A DNA stretch of 64,000 nt from Cocos nucifera (lineage: Eukaryota; Streptophyta; Magnoliopsida; Arecales; Arecaceae), in assembly GCA_006176705.1 (NCBI GenBank), contig QRFJ01003030.1, positions 241,656 to 305,655 of the forward strand. The letters run 5' to 3'. Below the pieces are notes generated by a model. It worked only from the letters and a program-made list of their open reading frames with translations, ran no database searches and was not told where the DNA came from. The position numbers were made by a program, and so were the translations under genes. How positions within the stretch are numbered: the stretch's first letter is position 1; each line of letters opens with the position of its first letter. This document shows, piece by piece, positions 1 through 11,623 of this stretch.

Positions 1-1065
1 ATGTATGGCTTCATTAAGAATGGAGAAAAATCCTACATTTACAAATGGTCAAATGATCCAGCAATGGTGTTTCTTATCTTGTATATGGATAATATTCTCT
101 TAATCGAGAATGACATCCCCATACTACAGAAAATAAAAGTTTGATTTTCATCACAGTTCTCCATGAAGGATTTGGGTGAAGCATCCTATACCTAGGGATA
201 AAGATCTATAAGGATAGATCAAAGAGGATGCTTGGATTATCCCAGTCCATGTACATAGATACTTTGCTGAAGAGGTTCAACATGGAGAATTTCAAAAAGG
301 ACTATCTCTCAATAGGCTATGAAATTTCTCTCTAAGAAGGATTGTTCGACAACTCCTGAAAAGAAAAAGCATATGAGTAGAGTCCCATATGCTTTGTTAG
401 TGGGATCTATCATGTACGCCATGACATATACGATATTAGATGTGGCATCCTTACTAGGAGTAATGAGTAGATACCAATCTGATTCTAGAAAAAATTACTA
501 AAAAGTGGTTAAGGCCATCCTTAAGTATTTGAAAAATACTAAGAACCAATGGTTAGTTTATGGTGAGTCAGATCTAAAACTTATGGGGTTCACTGACTCC
601 AGCTTTCAATCTAACCATGATGACACTAGAAGTATATCGGGTTATATCTTTACTCTGAATGATGAAGCCATCTGCTAGAAGAGTTCTAAGCAGCATACTA
701 TGGCAGAATCTATTTATAAGATGGAGTACATCTCAGCATCAGATGCCGCAAAGGAAGCTATGTGGTTAAGGAAGTTCATCACCAAGCTTAAAGTAGCATC
801 CTTCCTTGATGATTCGGTCCTGCTCTACTGTGACAACACTGATACCATAGCTCAGGCAAATAAACCGAAAGCATACCAATGGATAAAGCACATTTTGCAT
901 CACTACCACCTGGTATGGGAGATCATGGATCAAGGTGATGCCGACCTTCAAAAGATCGATGAAAAGGAGAACCTGGCTGATCTCTTTACTAAAGCCCTAA
1001 TGATAAAGGAGTTCAACAACCACAAGTTGAAGATGGATATTAGATACTGTGCTAAGCGGCTTTAG
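1..1065 (+). pseudogene. copia pol remnant: reverse transcriptase end and RNase H
   Basis: This is the C-terminal end of a copia polyprotein, which would copy element RNA into DNA and degrade the RNA template. The RT catalytic motif is at 82-93 but reads YMDN instead of YVDD, so the second catalytic Asp is lost. The conserved stretch SMKDLGEAS follows. Stop codons and frame changes follow at about 142-330. From 319 the reading resumes with the YAMTYT and SRYQS region, then RNase H with MAESIYKMEY (usual form D/AST-EAEY) and YCDNTDT, ending at 1065 in a stop. RNase H is fairly open from 700 to 1065. No functional product is expected. Confidence 0.85.
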
Positions 1066-1078
1066 AACAAGTGAAAGT

Positions 1079-3540
1079 TGCTAGAAAATATGCCCCAAAA
1101 TCAATCATCAACCTGTTGACAATTGAGCAATATTGTAATTATAATCGATTTATTAATAAATAAAATATATCTTTTGGCATTTTCATCATAAAGTTTTCAT
1201 CTTCTAACAAACTTCACTATTGTGATGAAGTTCTTAGGACCATTTAAGTTCGATAAAGAGAGAATTTATCGATTAGTCCTTAAAACTGTTCATGATCAAA
1301 TGATAGACTGTTAATAAGGATGACAGCGTCTATCATGTATAGATTGCTTAGATTGATTGTCCCCTTAACCAAGGAGTGTGAAAATACTAGTATGATATGT
1401 AGGTGAGATGTAAGGGGATATCGTCATTGAACGTGACCAACTCCAAAGTATTCTGCTATCGAAAATGTCTCTGATGGATATAGGTATAAGTATCCCTTAG
1501 ACCTGAGATCACCTTAGTGGCTTGCAAGTAACTCATTGTGCTTTAGTACTAGACTAACTAAATTTCTAATTCAGTAATGAAAGATTTCTGGGCATAGTCA
1601 AGTACTTGCAAAGTCAGTATGTGATCCAGATTGGATTGACCACTCTAAGAGTTGGAGAAAAATGTATCACTGTATTTCAATATAGCAAAACCTTAGCTAG
1701 GATAATCTATGAGATGAATTTGGTATTTTGAAATACAATGTGGACAACTTCATTAGAGTTGATAGTTGAACTCTGAGGTATCCTACAAGCATTTTGATCA
1801 AGGAGATGAATTATATGAAAACTATATCCACATGGGTTCTAAGAATGTTATTCTACACATTCGACCTATCCGGCCATCAGGTAGCATAGCTAGATGGTCA
1901 CTTCAATTGGTCCAAAAATTTATTCCTATACTACCAATTTAGGTTCGGACCTATGGAGTCACACACATGAGAGTTCATAATCTGATCGGATGGTTCATCA
2001 ATGATTAAGAATCATTCTAGGGTTAAACAATCAATACGATTCATGTTTAACCTAGTGCAAGTATTGCAAAAGGATCAATTAGCAATTAGATTACTAATTG
2101 ATTTAATTTGATTAAACCAGAGGACTGAGATTAAGTCTAATTAATATTGTTTAATTAGATTTGGTTTAGGCTTGATTGGATCAAGTTTAATTGGTTTATT
2201 AGAAAAGCCAAGTGCAAGAAAGAACTAGTCCTAGTTCAACTAGGACTTGGGTCAACCCAATTTTCTAATTTAATTAAAAAATTAAATTAAAATTAAATAT
2301 AATTTAATCTAATTTAATTAGATTCTTAATTGGGTGAAGATCTATTTTAATTCAGTTGATTTGTTTCTAATTTAATTTGGTTAAACGACTTTATTTGACC
2401 AAGTCAAATTGAAAGTCCTAGTGTGACAAGGACTTCTCTCTTTGTTCCACTTTAGCCCCAACGCCCCCACACCCTCTTCTCCTTAATTTTGCATGATGAA
2501 TCCCCCTCTCCCTGATGTTCTTGCATGCCGTCTCTCTCTCTCTCTTTCTTATTTGGCTATTTGTTTCAGACCAAGTCAAATGAGGCATTTTATTTTGGTT
2601 TCAGATTCTATAGGATAGTTTTGAGAAACCAAAACTCCTCCCTTATCTTGCCGCACCCTCTTCCTATTTTCTTTGGTGAGAAAGGCATCTTTTGAGCACC
2701 CTTTATTGCTGGTCCACACTAAAAAGAAAGGAGGGGGCACCCAACAACTTATTGGCTTAATTGGACCTATCTTGTCTAGGTACTTGACCTAGACAAGACT
2801 CCACCATATCTTATTATTTAAAATAAATGTTGGGCTGATTTTTCATGGATTCTAGGCCATTAAGAGAGGTTTTGGACATATGAAAATTAGAAGAAAAAGC
2901 TTCTTGGGCATTGGGTTTTCATAGAAACCAATCTAGGTGTCTAAGTGAGAGAAGAAAGAAGAAATAGAGAGTCTTCTTCTGGGATTTTTTTTATTCATCT
3001 CTTTCCTCCATCTTTGAGATTTATTTTTGAAAGTGTCTCAGATCTAAAGTCTCTTATCTTTCTTCTAATCTTTGGAGAGTCCAAATCTTGAAAAAAAAGC
3101 ACCGGATCGACCATTGAAGAAGGATCAGCACAGTACTAGCATACTGTGCTAATTTTCAAAGATCAATTTTTTTATGAAAATTCGTGGACTCGTGTGGACA
3201 TCTCTTAGAGGTCGGATGCATGTACGGCTCAAAGCTTCATCCTCAAGCCTGGATCAATAAGTTAGAACATCTGACTTGTATAGGTAATATAGATCTGATC
3301 CTCTATTACATACTTACAATAGATCTAATGTAGATCCTATGTTGATGCAATCAACGCCCTTTCTTCTTTCTTATATTTTTAATTTTTGATTTAATCTCAT
3401 GCCATAATCATTTAATAGGATCTTAGATCTAAGATCTTCTCTAATTTTATGAATAAATTTTGATTTATTTTAGTCTTCTACTGTTTGACCTTGAAAAAGT
3501 TTCAAGATCTAGTCCTGAAACCCTAGATCTAGTTCCTTCA
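1079..3540 (+). repeat. 3' LTR of copia X1
   Basis: Starts TGCTAGAAAATATGCCCC directly after the polypurine-like tract and ends CCTAGATCTAGTTCCTTCA at 3540. About 2.46 kb. It matches the reverse complement of the split LTR of X2 along its length, for example the block with GGAGAGTCCAA and CAGTACTAGC near 3075-3140 against 6065-6165. It is AT-rich with no credible gene. Short frames in it are shadows. Confidence 0.85.
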
Positions 3541-3724
3541 TATTAGTGACAAAAACTCTATCCCTCATCTTGGTGTTGAAGATGGCACAACTAGTCTTGT
3601 GCCTCTTAATATCATTGAGTGTGCCAAAAGACTCGTTCAACACTTGAAGCATGTCTTCTAGCTGAGCTGACTCGAATCTATGACTGAACTCATTGCTCAT
3701 GACTGCCAGCATGATACAATACAC
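3541..3724 (-). pseudogene. copia gag N-terminal fragment (X2)
   Basis: About 60 codons on the minus strand. They resemble the gag motif of plant copia elements in which a Met-Ser-(D/N)-Glu segment is followed by a short helix and a Lys-Met-(R/x)-Asp segment: MSNEFSHRFESAQLEDMLQV, then TKMRDRV. Gag forms the virus-like particle in which reverse transcription occurs. The same segment is MSDELQRQHEDIG and KMRDGQSVQDH in Y3. The open frame nominally continues to 3509, but bases below 3541 belong to the X1 LTR, so the last residues are an artefact. Gag is therefore truncated by insertion. Confidence 0.6.
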
Positions 3725-5673
3725 TATAGTTCAGTCACTGAGCCACTTCTATTAAGTATCTCTAACTATCACATGTACATTCAGGACTGGCACCTCAGGT
3801 GCCAGATCTATCAAGACGTACAAGATCCATTCATGCACTAGGATAATCTTCAACTTACGGTACTAGAAATCAAAGTTATGTCCCACCAGCTTGTCATTGT
3901 CCAATAATGATCGGACCAAAAGAAAAGTGGCTATAACTGTACAAAGAAAAATCAAAATCTAATTAGTAACTGATTTATTAAATCTAAAGATTTTGACTTT
4001 AATCTGAATGTTCTTCTACTATTTTATTCGAATTGGTAATCTCTACATCCAATTCGAGAAATTATCCTAATTTCTTAGTGGATACTAGAATCCACATAGA
4101 CTGCACATAAGCCTAACTTTGGTTGGTCAACCCATGTACATCTAAAGGTAGGTTCATAATCAATTATTTTTCTAAACAACTTTTAATAATTTAATTTTGC
4201 CTCGATCCCTAATTAGTAGGCTTTGGCCTCCAATGAAAAGGTATGGTTAGATCCAACCATTAACATGACTACACTCGGTCCATCTAACCAATGAATGATT
4301 AAGCTCAACTTTGGTTGGTCAATCTAACCACCATTTAGAGAGACATAGCCAAGAAATCATACTATGAATGATAATTTCATTAGTCGATAAGCACCAAACC
4401 TTTGGGCCTTCAATGATTATCCAACTAATGGATCCATTATCACTCACTTAATAGGAGGCTATGATCTAGTTATCACCATAACTATTTCATTTTTAAAGAT
4501 CTAATAATTTTAGAGGATTTGGTTAATTTGATTTAGAGAAGAGAGTCAGAAGAATCAGCTAATCATGATCCTTCTACTAACTTCACCAAGTTAAATTAAG
4601 GAAGATCATTTATAGGCTAGTCTAGGAGCACCTAAATCAGTCACACTAATTTACCTAACTGACATGGATCGGTTTAAATTATCAAGTGATCTGGTTAAAA
4701 CATAATTTTACCAAGAAGGCCAAGTAAGTGACAGTGAGAGGGTCTGCCAAAGCTTGCCTTAAATATTATCAAAAATGGTCAGATAAGAGGACTGCCAAAT
4801 AAAGACCACTAGTCTGGATTGCTAGACTTACCTTAGACAACAACTAATTAATTAGTTTCGATTGGATCAACCTAATAGTTCAGGCTAGACTGCGTAGCCA
4901 AAAATTAAGTCTATTTTGATTCTCGTTAAAGACATGGACTTGACCAACTACAACTATTGTAATTGATTTAGGAATCCTTGACCTAATCTAAGACAACTAT
5001 TGATTAGATTTAGTCAATTCTCTAATTAAGTATATTCTTTAATCTAACATTAGGTCTAACTCAATTAATCGATCTAATTTCTACTAATCCATTAATCCAA
5101 ATGTTATGATCTGTGTCTTAAGATCTTCAATTCATAATCCTAAATCCTAAACAAATAACTCTTAATTCTTAATTAAGTTTTAGCTAAGGATTGGGGTTCG
5201 GCATTTTAGAAATAATTTTCATATTTATAAAATATTTTTATAACATGATTCTATCAATCAGTTGCATGTTTGATTCATAATCAATATGCAAATAACATAA
5301 ATATGAATCTAATTTAGATCTAATCTAAACATATTCATGTAATTCAAATTAAAATAATTTTAGTTCTAATTAATCATAAATCATCTTAGATCAAATTTAA
5401 CAAATTTATGATCATAAAAATTAGATTAAAAAATTTTAATTAAATCATAATTTTTTTTAAATAAAATCTAAAATTTTATAATTAGGATTTTAGATTAGCA
5501 CATACTAGGACAACCTTTATACTATAAGGGATAAACCTAACAGTAGGACAATCTTATAAATTAGTTTGTGCGATCTTTAATTTAATTTTAGATTTAAACA
5601 TCATATTATAATTTAGATCTAATCTAAATAAATAATCTAAATATGCAAAAAAATTATGTCATAAAAATCCTAG

Positions 5674-5685
5674 ACTTTGATACCA
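5674..5685 (-). other. primer-binding site of copia X2
   Basis: Reverse complement reads TGGTATCAAAGT, close to the initiator-Met tRNA complement TGGTATCAGAGC used by plant copia elements. It sits two bases inside the LTR edge at 5688, which shows that the LTR to the right is a 5' LTR of a minus-strand element. Confidence 0.8.
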
Positions 5686-5687
5686 AT

Positions 5688-7324
5688 TGAAAAAAAAATC
5701 TAGGATTTCATGCAAGTATTTTGAAACATTTTCAAAATAGATCAATAAAATTAATAAATTAATTATATTAATTTATTAAAAATATATAATTAAATTCTAG
5801 ATCTAGGATCTAATAGCATGATTTATGCATACAAATAAATTTAAAATTAAATATTAAATAAATATAATGATGTTGATCATATCAACATCAAATCGAGACT
5901 AAATCTAATCTAGTAGGAGAAAGAGATCAAATCTCTTTTATCTTTTGCAAGTTGGGATCTTCAACTTGCTGATCCAAGGTTGAGGTTGTCACTTTAAGCC
6001 ACACACATATCCAACCTTTATAGAAAATTCATATGAAGTCTCGATCGTTGATCTGAAGTTCAATGACTAAAAATCAGTACAGTGTGCTAGTACTGCGCTG
6101 ATCCTTTTTCAATGGTTGATGGTAAATCCTCTTCTTCGAATAATCTTGGACTCTCCAAGGATCAAAGAGGAGATGGGAGAATCTGAAAAAACTTTTTTTC
6201 TCACCTTTTTCTCTCAAAAAGATTATGGAAAAGAGATTTAAGAGAAACCCTAGAGAAGACCTCTCTTCTCTCTTTCTTTTCTCTCACCAAGATACAATGG
6301 TTTGTGCCTTTACAAAGCCCAACACTCAAAGACCCTTAGCACCTAAGGTTTCCACATCCAAACAATCTTTTTTAGCTCTAAAATCTATAAAAATTTCATG
6401 CCCTAACTCTCTGTAAATAGAGAGTTATGACAGAGTCCTTGTCTAGGTCAAATACCAAGAAAGACATGTCCAAATTAAGTAAGGATTGAGATGCCCAACT
6501 CTTGGGCTCCCCCTCATTTTCTTTGCACGGACTTCAAAAAATATGTGCACAAAAGTCTTTTATTTTTCATAAACAAATCAGAGAAAAATCAGATGGGATG
6601 GTTCCTCAAAGAGATAAGGTATGATGATATGTCAAACTCTATCTAATACAGTCCTAGGTCAAAACAACTTATTTATTTTGATCTATTCCATAACTAATTT
6701 CCTTCTAAAAAGATGGAAGATATAAAAGGAGCATGGATACTTTGTAGAAATAAAATTTTTCATGAAGATTCCAAGGGAACTGGCATGAGGAGGCATGGAA
6801 AGTAAGATGGCGCAAGATGGAGAAATCCTAGTCACACTAGAACTTCTAGTTTTGACTTGGTCCAACTTATTATTTGAACCCAATTAAATTAAAACTAATA
6901 TAACCCAATTAAAGATTATCTTAGTCCAACTAAGAGCCTAATTAAATCAGATTAAATTAAATTTAAGTTTAATTTAATTTTTAATTAAATTAAAAATTGG
7001 GTGCATACAAGTCCTAATTGAATAGGAACTTGTTCTTCTTTGCAATTGACTTATCCAATAAATCAATTGAACTTGATCCAATCTAGTCCAAACCAAATCT
7101 AATTAAATTTTATTCAATTAAACTTAATCTCAGTCCTTTGGCTTAATCAAATTAAGTCAATTAGCAATTTGATTGCTAATCGATCCTCCTACAATACTTA
7201 CACTAGGTCAAACATCAATCGTATTGATTATTTGATCTTAGAATGATTCTAAATCATTGATCAACCAACCAATCAGATTATGACCTCTTATATGTGTGAC
7301 CCTATAGATTTGAACCTAAGCCGA
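5688..7324 (-). repeat. 5' LTR of copia X2, piece 1 of 3
   Basis: Begins in plus reading with TGAAAAAAAAATCTAGG next to the PBS and is the inverted homologue of 1079-3540. It is interrupted at 7324 by the Athila-type element (TSD GCCGA) and resumes at 18574. The small frame at 6225-6416 lies inside it and has no recognisable product. Confidence 0.85.
7320..7324. repeat. left TSD (GCCGA) of the Athila-type element
   Basis: GCCGA precedes TGATAAGTGG and recurs exactly after the 3' LTR at 18574-18578. A 5-bp duplication is what gypsy integrases make. Confidence 0.9.
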
Positions 7325-8063
7325 TGATAAGTGGTAAAAATATACTAATAAAAGTATTAAATTATAAAATAAATTAATTTATTTTATTAGAAATTGATAC
7401 TTTTATTAATCTTATATAGGAAAGAAGGCCATTAATATGAAAATCTTATTTTTCTAGTTCTGATGAAAAAAATTTTAGGCAAAATGGACTTCAAACGAGC
7501 CCAGAATCGAATTTCAAAAAAAAAAATCGCCGACGCAATGTTGACGTCAGGATGACGTTAGCATTTTTCGCGGTGCACGATGGACCAACCGAAGGGTATT
7601 TCAAGAATTTTATAGCAAGAGGCATGCTCTGATTAGCTGAAGAATGCGGTGGTCCATGCAACACTGGGCTCGTGCATGATCCACGAAGGGCAATTTGGGA
7701 ATTCTGGCTGATCCAACGAGCGATTTTCACTGAAGCTTGATCGGACGGTCAAAATGAAGGTGCTGATAGACGGCATCCGTAGCTCCCGATCGAGATCCAA
7801 CGACTGAAATTCATCCCAACATAAAACTAAAGATATGAAGGCTTATTTCTACGCGATTGGATGGCCCAGATTCGATCCAACGGTCGATCCAACGGTTGAT
7901 ATTAAAATCAACTTGATCTGGGTTATTTTAAGGGGTTTTTGAATGATTTTTGGACCGTTTGATCAAGATCTAATGGGCAGAATTACCCAGATCCTAATTT
8001 GAGTTATTTTGGGAGTCTAAAACCTAATTTTTGATGGATTTTGGGGGAAATAAAACTCTTAAT

Positions 8064-8072
8064 CTATAAAAA
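8064..8072 (+). promoter_or_regulatory. TATA-like box in Athila 5' LTR
   Basis: CTATAAAAA stands just upstream of the GA-rich tract and is matched by CTATAAGA at 17523-17530 in the 3' LTR. Position within the LTR suits a U3 promoter for the element RNA. Inferred from sequence only. Confidence 0.5.
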
Positions 8073-8088
8073 AACCAATGTTGTCATG

Positions 8089-8206
8089 AAAAAAAAAAGG
8101 AAGAAATCAGAGAGAGGCAAAGAGAGAGATGGGGAGAAAGAGAGAGAGGGAGAAAAAGAGAGAGAGAGAAAGAAAGAGGAGAGAAGTAGGAAAAAAAAAG
8201 AAAAGT
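8089..8206 (+). repeat. GA-rich low-complexity tract in 5' LTR
   Basis: About 120 bases made almost only of A and G with repeated GAGA units. The open frames read from its opposite strand (Ser/Leu/Phe-rich) are artefacts of this composition. The 3' LTR carries the same tract at 17549-17663. Confidence 0.9.
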
Positions 8207-9124
8207 GATTTATGAGAAAATCAAAAAAAAAGTTTTTGATTTTTCTTCGACGATCAAGATATTGATCAAGGAGCCTCTTCTTCTTCGCCAAGTTTTCCAC
8301 ATCAAGAGCAGCAGACAATCAATTTCAGCAATCAAACAGTCTAATTTTTCTATGCTTTTTATTTTATTTGCTGTTTTTGAACTTGTTATCATGAACTAAA
8401 TTTTTTTTTACTAAGGCTAAGGTGTAGCCACTCTTTTGATGCAATATTCAGTATGATTTATTTTTAAATTTTATTCATGAGGAGTATATAAATCTGATCT
8501 TAATGCTTTTAGATTACTGGCCATCTTCTAATTGATCTGATGAACATAGATGTTACGGACCAAGTACATCTATGTTAATGCTTCTTGATTATATACCTTG
8601 TATTATGAATCAAATTAGAATTCATATGCATGCAGAATTTTAGTGCGCTTTGGATGCAGCGTATTTTAATTAGAGGGTTTCACAAAACCTAATGCATTAA
8701 TATTTATTTAAATTACACCTGGACCAAAGGATAATTAATAAATATTAATAGTTTTGCTATGCCTGGACCAAAGGGTAGTGAATAAATTAGGAGACTCCAC
8801 CGTCACATGAAATAAAATTAATCTAAAAATCTGAATATTGTATTGACTGAGTTGGTGAATCGATTGCCTTAGTAATCCATTGCTCTTGAAGTTTAAAACC
8901 CTAATAATTTACACTCTCTCTATTTAATTAAAAACTTTTAATTATTTTTTTATTTTGTTCTTTAATTTCTTATTCTCATAAATCGATCTTCTAAATAAAG
9001 CATAGGAAAGAGCTTTTCAGTACTTATTTTCCAATCCTCTAGGGATGATACTCTACTCATTCACTTTATTACTTGATCGACTGGTGCACTTGCCATAGCT
9101 ATAAATTAGCATGCATCAAGTTTT

Positions 9125-9142
9125 TGGCGTCGTTGCCGGGGA
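9125..9142 (+). other. primer-binding site of the Athila-type element
   Basis: TGGCGTCGTTGCCGGGGA, six bases after the LTR end, differs at one position from the TGGCGCCGTTGCCGGGGA complement of tRNA-Asp used by Athila-type elements. Confidence 0.9.
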
Positions 9143-9231
9143 TTGTGTCTAAAATAATATTAAAATTTTGATCCTAGCTTTACTTTAGAAATTTATTTTT
9201 AATTTTTATTATTTAAAAAAAAAATTTAGTG

Positions 9232-10614
9232 CATGACACGTACTGGACATAGTAACTTACTACCTTTAGATCCAGAAATTGAAAGGACCATTAGAAGACT
9301 ACAACAAGAGAGAAACATGGCAGCTGAAGATCCTAACGACATCAATCTAGGATTGGATATGGCGACGAAGGACAGCATGAAGCTATTCGACCAGTACATC
9401 ATCCATTAAATGATTACATCACACCATCTGTAGTCGATGCAGCTTCGAGCATCAGGAGACCGTCTGTACGAGCAAACAACTTTGAAATAAAATCGACGAT
9501 GATCCAGATGATTCAATCAACTATCCAATTCAGTGGACACGTGCATGATGATCCGAATGCCCATATTTCTAATTTTCTTGAACTTTGCGATACTTTTAAA
9601 ATTAATGGGGTGTCGGATGATGCTATTAGATTAAGGTTATTTTCTTTCTCTTTATGGGATAAAGCTAAGAGTTGGCTTCATTCTCTTTCTGCAGGTTCTA
9701 TCACAACTTGGGATGTCCTAGCCCAAAAATTCTTAGCCAAGTACTTTCCACCTTCCAAGACTGCCAAGATGTGCAACGATATCACTTCTTTTATGCAGAT
9801 GGACATGGAGACACTATATGAGGCTTGGGAGCATTTCAAGGAACTGCTGAGGAGATGTCCACATCATCAACTACCCGTATGGCTTCAGGTACAAACTTTC
9901 TATAATGGTTTATCTCCTACTAATCATTCTATGATTGATGCAGCAGCAGGAGGAACCATTAATCAAAAAATGGAGGAAGAAGCTTTCGATCTGATCGATG
10001 AGATGGCATCAAATAGCTATCAATGGCAGACAAAGCGCATGATGCCAAAAAGACTAGCAGCTGTGCAGGGAGTAGATTGCGTGCCAACCTTACTAGCTGA
10101 AATTGCAGCCCTTAGAGCCGAAGTCAACAACTTAAAGGGAACAGCTATGCATGTTCAGAGCATTACTTGTGACCTGTGTGGAGGAGGACACGATACGAGC
10201 AATTGCCAGACAGGTAATCCTTTTGCTAAAATAACTGATACAGCTAATTATATTGGTAATTTTTTCAGGCCGCAACAAAACAATCCCTACTCCAACACAT
10301 ACAATCAAGGGTGGAGGCAGCACCCAAATTTCTCATGGAGCAATCAAAATGCAGCACAACAGCCACCCCCGAGATTCCAAGTACCTGAAAAGAAGTCCAA
10401 CATGGAAGAGCTGATGGTCAAATTTATGCAAAACCAAGAAGCAACTATAAAAAATTTGGAAGCCAAACTTAGGCAGGACCAAACAGCAGCAATTCGAAAC
10501 TTGGAGATGCAAATAGGTCAAATGGCTAAAGATAATCTCCGAGAGACCTCAAGGGATCCTTGCCAAGCAACACGGAGACAAATCCAAGGGAGCAAGTCAA
10601 TGCTATCACCCTAA
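9232..10614 (+). pseudogene. Athila gag (frameshifted)
   Basis: The likely start is the ATG at 9232 (MTRTGHSNLL), about 90 bases after the PBS. The first about 60 codons end in a stop near 9407. The reading then resumes in another frame and stays open from 9499 to 10614. The capsid core is clear: DPNAHISNFLELCDTFKI, then SDDAIRLRLFSFSLWDKAKS, ITTWDVLAQKFLAKYFPPSK, and LRRCPHHQLPVWLQVQTFYN. A CDLCGGGHDTSNC segment near 10170-10206 is the zinc-knuckle-like nucleic-acid-binding part. A Gln/Asn-rich stretch and a coiled coil (repeated NLE/Q units, 10400-10520) follow. A frame change near 10560 separates it from the protease part. Confidence 0.9.
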
Positions 10615-11623
10615 GAAGTGGTACAAAGCTGGAGGAGCCACATCAGAAGAAAGAGACTGAAGAGCCAACTACAAATAAGGAACCATCAACTAAAATTCGT
10701 CAGTCACCAAAACAACCAGCAGATGGATGGTCTCCAGGTATATACGGTTTGCTGATCCAAATGTGAAGCCCTACGTGCCGCCACTACCATTCCCAGAGAG
10801 ACAAATACAGCATCCAGATAAGAAATTTTCTAACTTTTTCAAAATTTTAAAGAATTTACATATTAATATTCCTTTTGTAGATGCTATTACTCAAATGCCC
10901 AGGTATGCCAAGTTTCTCAAAGAAATCTTAACAAATAAGAAAAAGCTGAAGGAGCATGAGAGAATAAATTTGAATGAAGAATGCTTAGCAATACTTCAAA
11001 ATAAATTACCACAGAAGCTAAAAGATCCAGGGAGTTTTACTATCCCTTGCATTATTGGTGATTGTAGTTTTGATAAAGTTTTATGTGATTTAGGAGCAAG
11101 CATTAATCTCATGCCTTTTTCTATTTTCAGGAAGCTGGGTCTAGGAGAACCAAAGCCTACCACTATTACTCTTCAATTAGCCGACAGATCCATCAAATAT
11201 CCAAGAGGTATAGTGGAGGATGTCTTGGTAAAGGTAAACAAGTTTATTTTTCCTATTGATTTTATTGTTCTTGATATGAAAGAAGATTATGATGTACCCC
11301 TTATTTTAGGGAGACCCTTTTTAGCTACTGGAGGAGCTTTAATAGATGTTCAACAAGAAAAATTAATTCTTAGAGTCCAAGATGAACAAGTTACTTTTAA
11401 TGTTTTTAAAGCTATTAAACATTCCAATGATAATCAAACTTGTTTTCGTATAGATGATATTGACAATTTAGTGCATGAGTATTTTTTAGAAAATAGGTTT
11501 GAGGACCCTATTGAAGCTTGCATTGTCCAATCACAAGAGGGTTCAGCTGAAGATGAAAGGCAAACAGAATGCATAAAATTGCTAAGGGCCAGACCATATA
11601 TTCCACGCACATACAGACCATGA
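10560..11623 (+). pseudogene. Athila gag-pol junction and aspartic protease
   Basis: The junction segment SNTETNPREQVNAITLRSG is read in frame 3 (10560-10766). The protease part is in frame 2 from about 10727, so one indel lies near 10735. The protease would cut the Gag-Pol polyprotein. Its active-site motif is DLGAS at 11087-11101, the form usual in Athila in place of DTGAS. The flap and ILGRPFLATGGALIDV segment follow at about 11303-11350. The frame stops at a TGA at 11621-11623 in the word RPRFEELE, where CGA appears to have become TGA. The same frame continues beyond, so this is a nonsense mutation and not a natural end. Confidence 0.9.

Larger units (their letters stand above)
1..3540 (+). 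mobile_element. Ty1/copia element X1, 3' part (internal end plus 3' LTR)
   Basis: The window opens inside a plus-strand copia element. Reverse transcriptase and RNase H remnants (1-1065) run into a polypurine-like AAGTGAAAGT and then an LTR (1079-3540) ending in TTCCTTCA. The bases right after 3540 read as copia gag on the opposite strand, so X1 landed in the gag of a relative (X2). The LTR aligns with the inverted LTR pieces at 5688-7324, 18574-18631 and 29166-29978, which fixes its ends. The 5' half lies left of the window, so its TSD cannot be checked. Confidence 0.85.
3541..5687 (-). mobile_element. copia X2 internal region: gag start and 5' leader
   Basis: Between the X1 LTR and the X2 LTR lies the 5' internal part of a minus-strand copia element. 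Reading leftward from the PBS at 5685 there is a long AT-rich leader of about 2 kb, then the beginning of gag (3724 down to 3541), where X1 cuts it. The leader shares phrases with the leaders of the Y family, such as the CTAACTTTGGTTGGTCAA region. No other coding potential is seen between 3725 and 5673. Confidence 0.75.
7325..9118 (+). repeat. 5' LTR of the Athila-type element
   Basis: 1794 bp, TGATAAGTGG to GCATGCATCA. A TATA-like CTATAAA at 8064-8070 is followed by a long A/G tract (8089-8206). It aligns throughout with the 3' LTR, mostly with C/T and G/A differences as expected from decay of methylated cytosines. Confidence 0.93.

Noticed and set aside
8064..8399. Ser/Leu/Phe-rich membrane-like proteins, also at 17483-17857
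   Set aside because: Antisense and sense shadows of the GA-rich tract in the two Athila LTRs.
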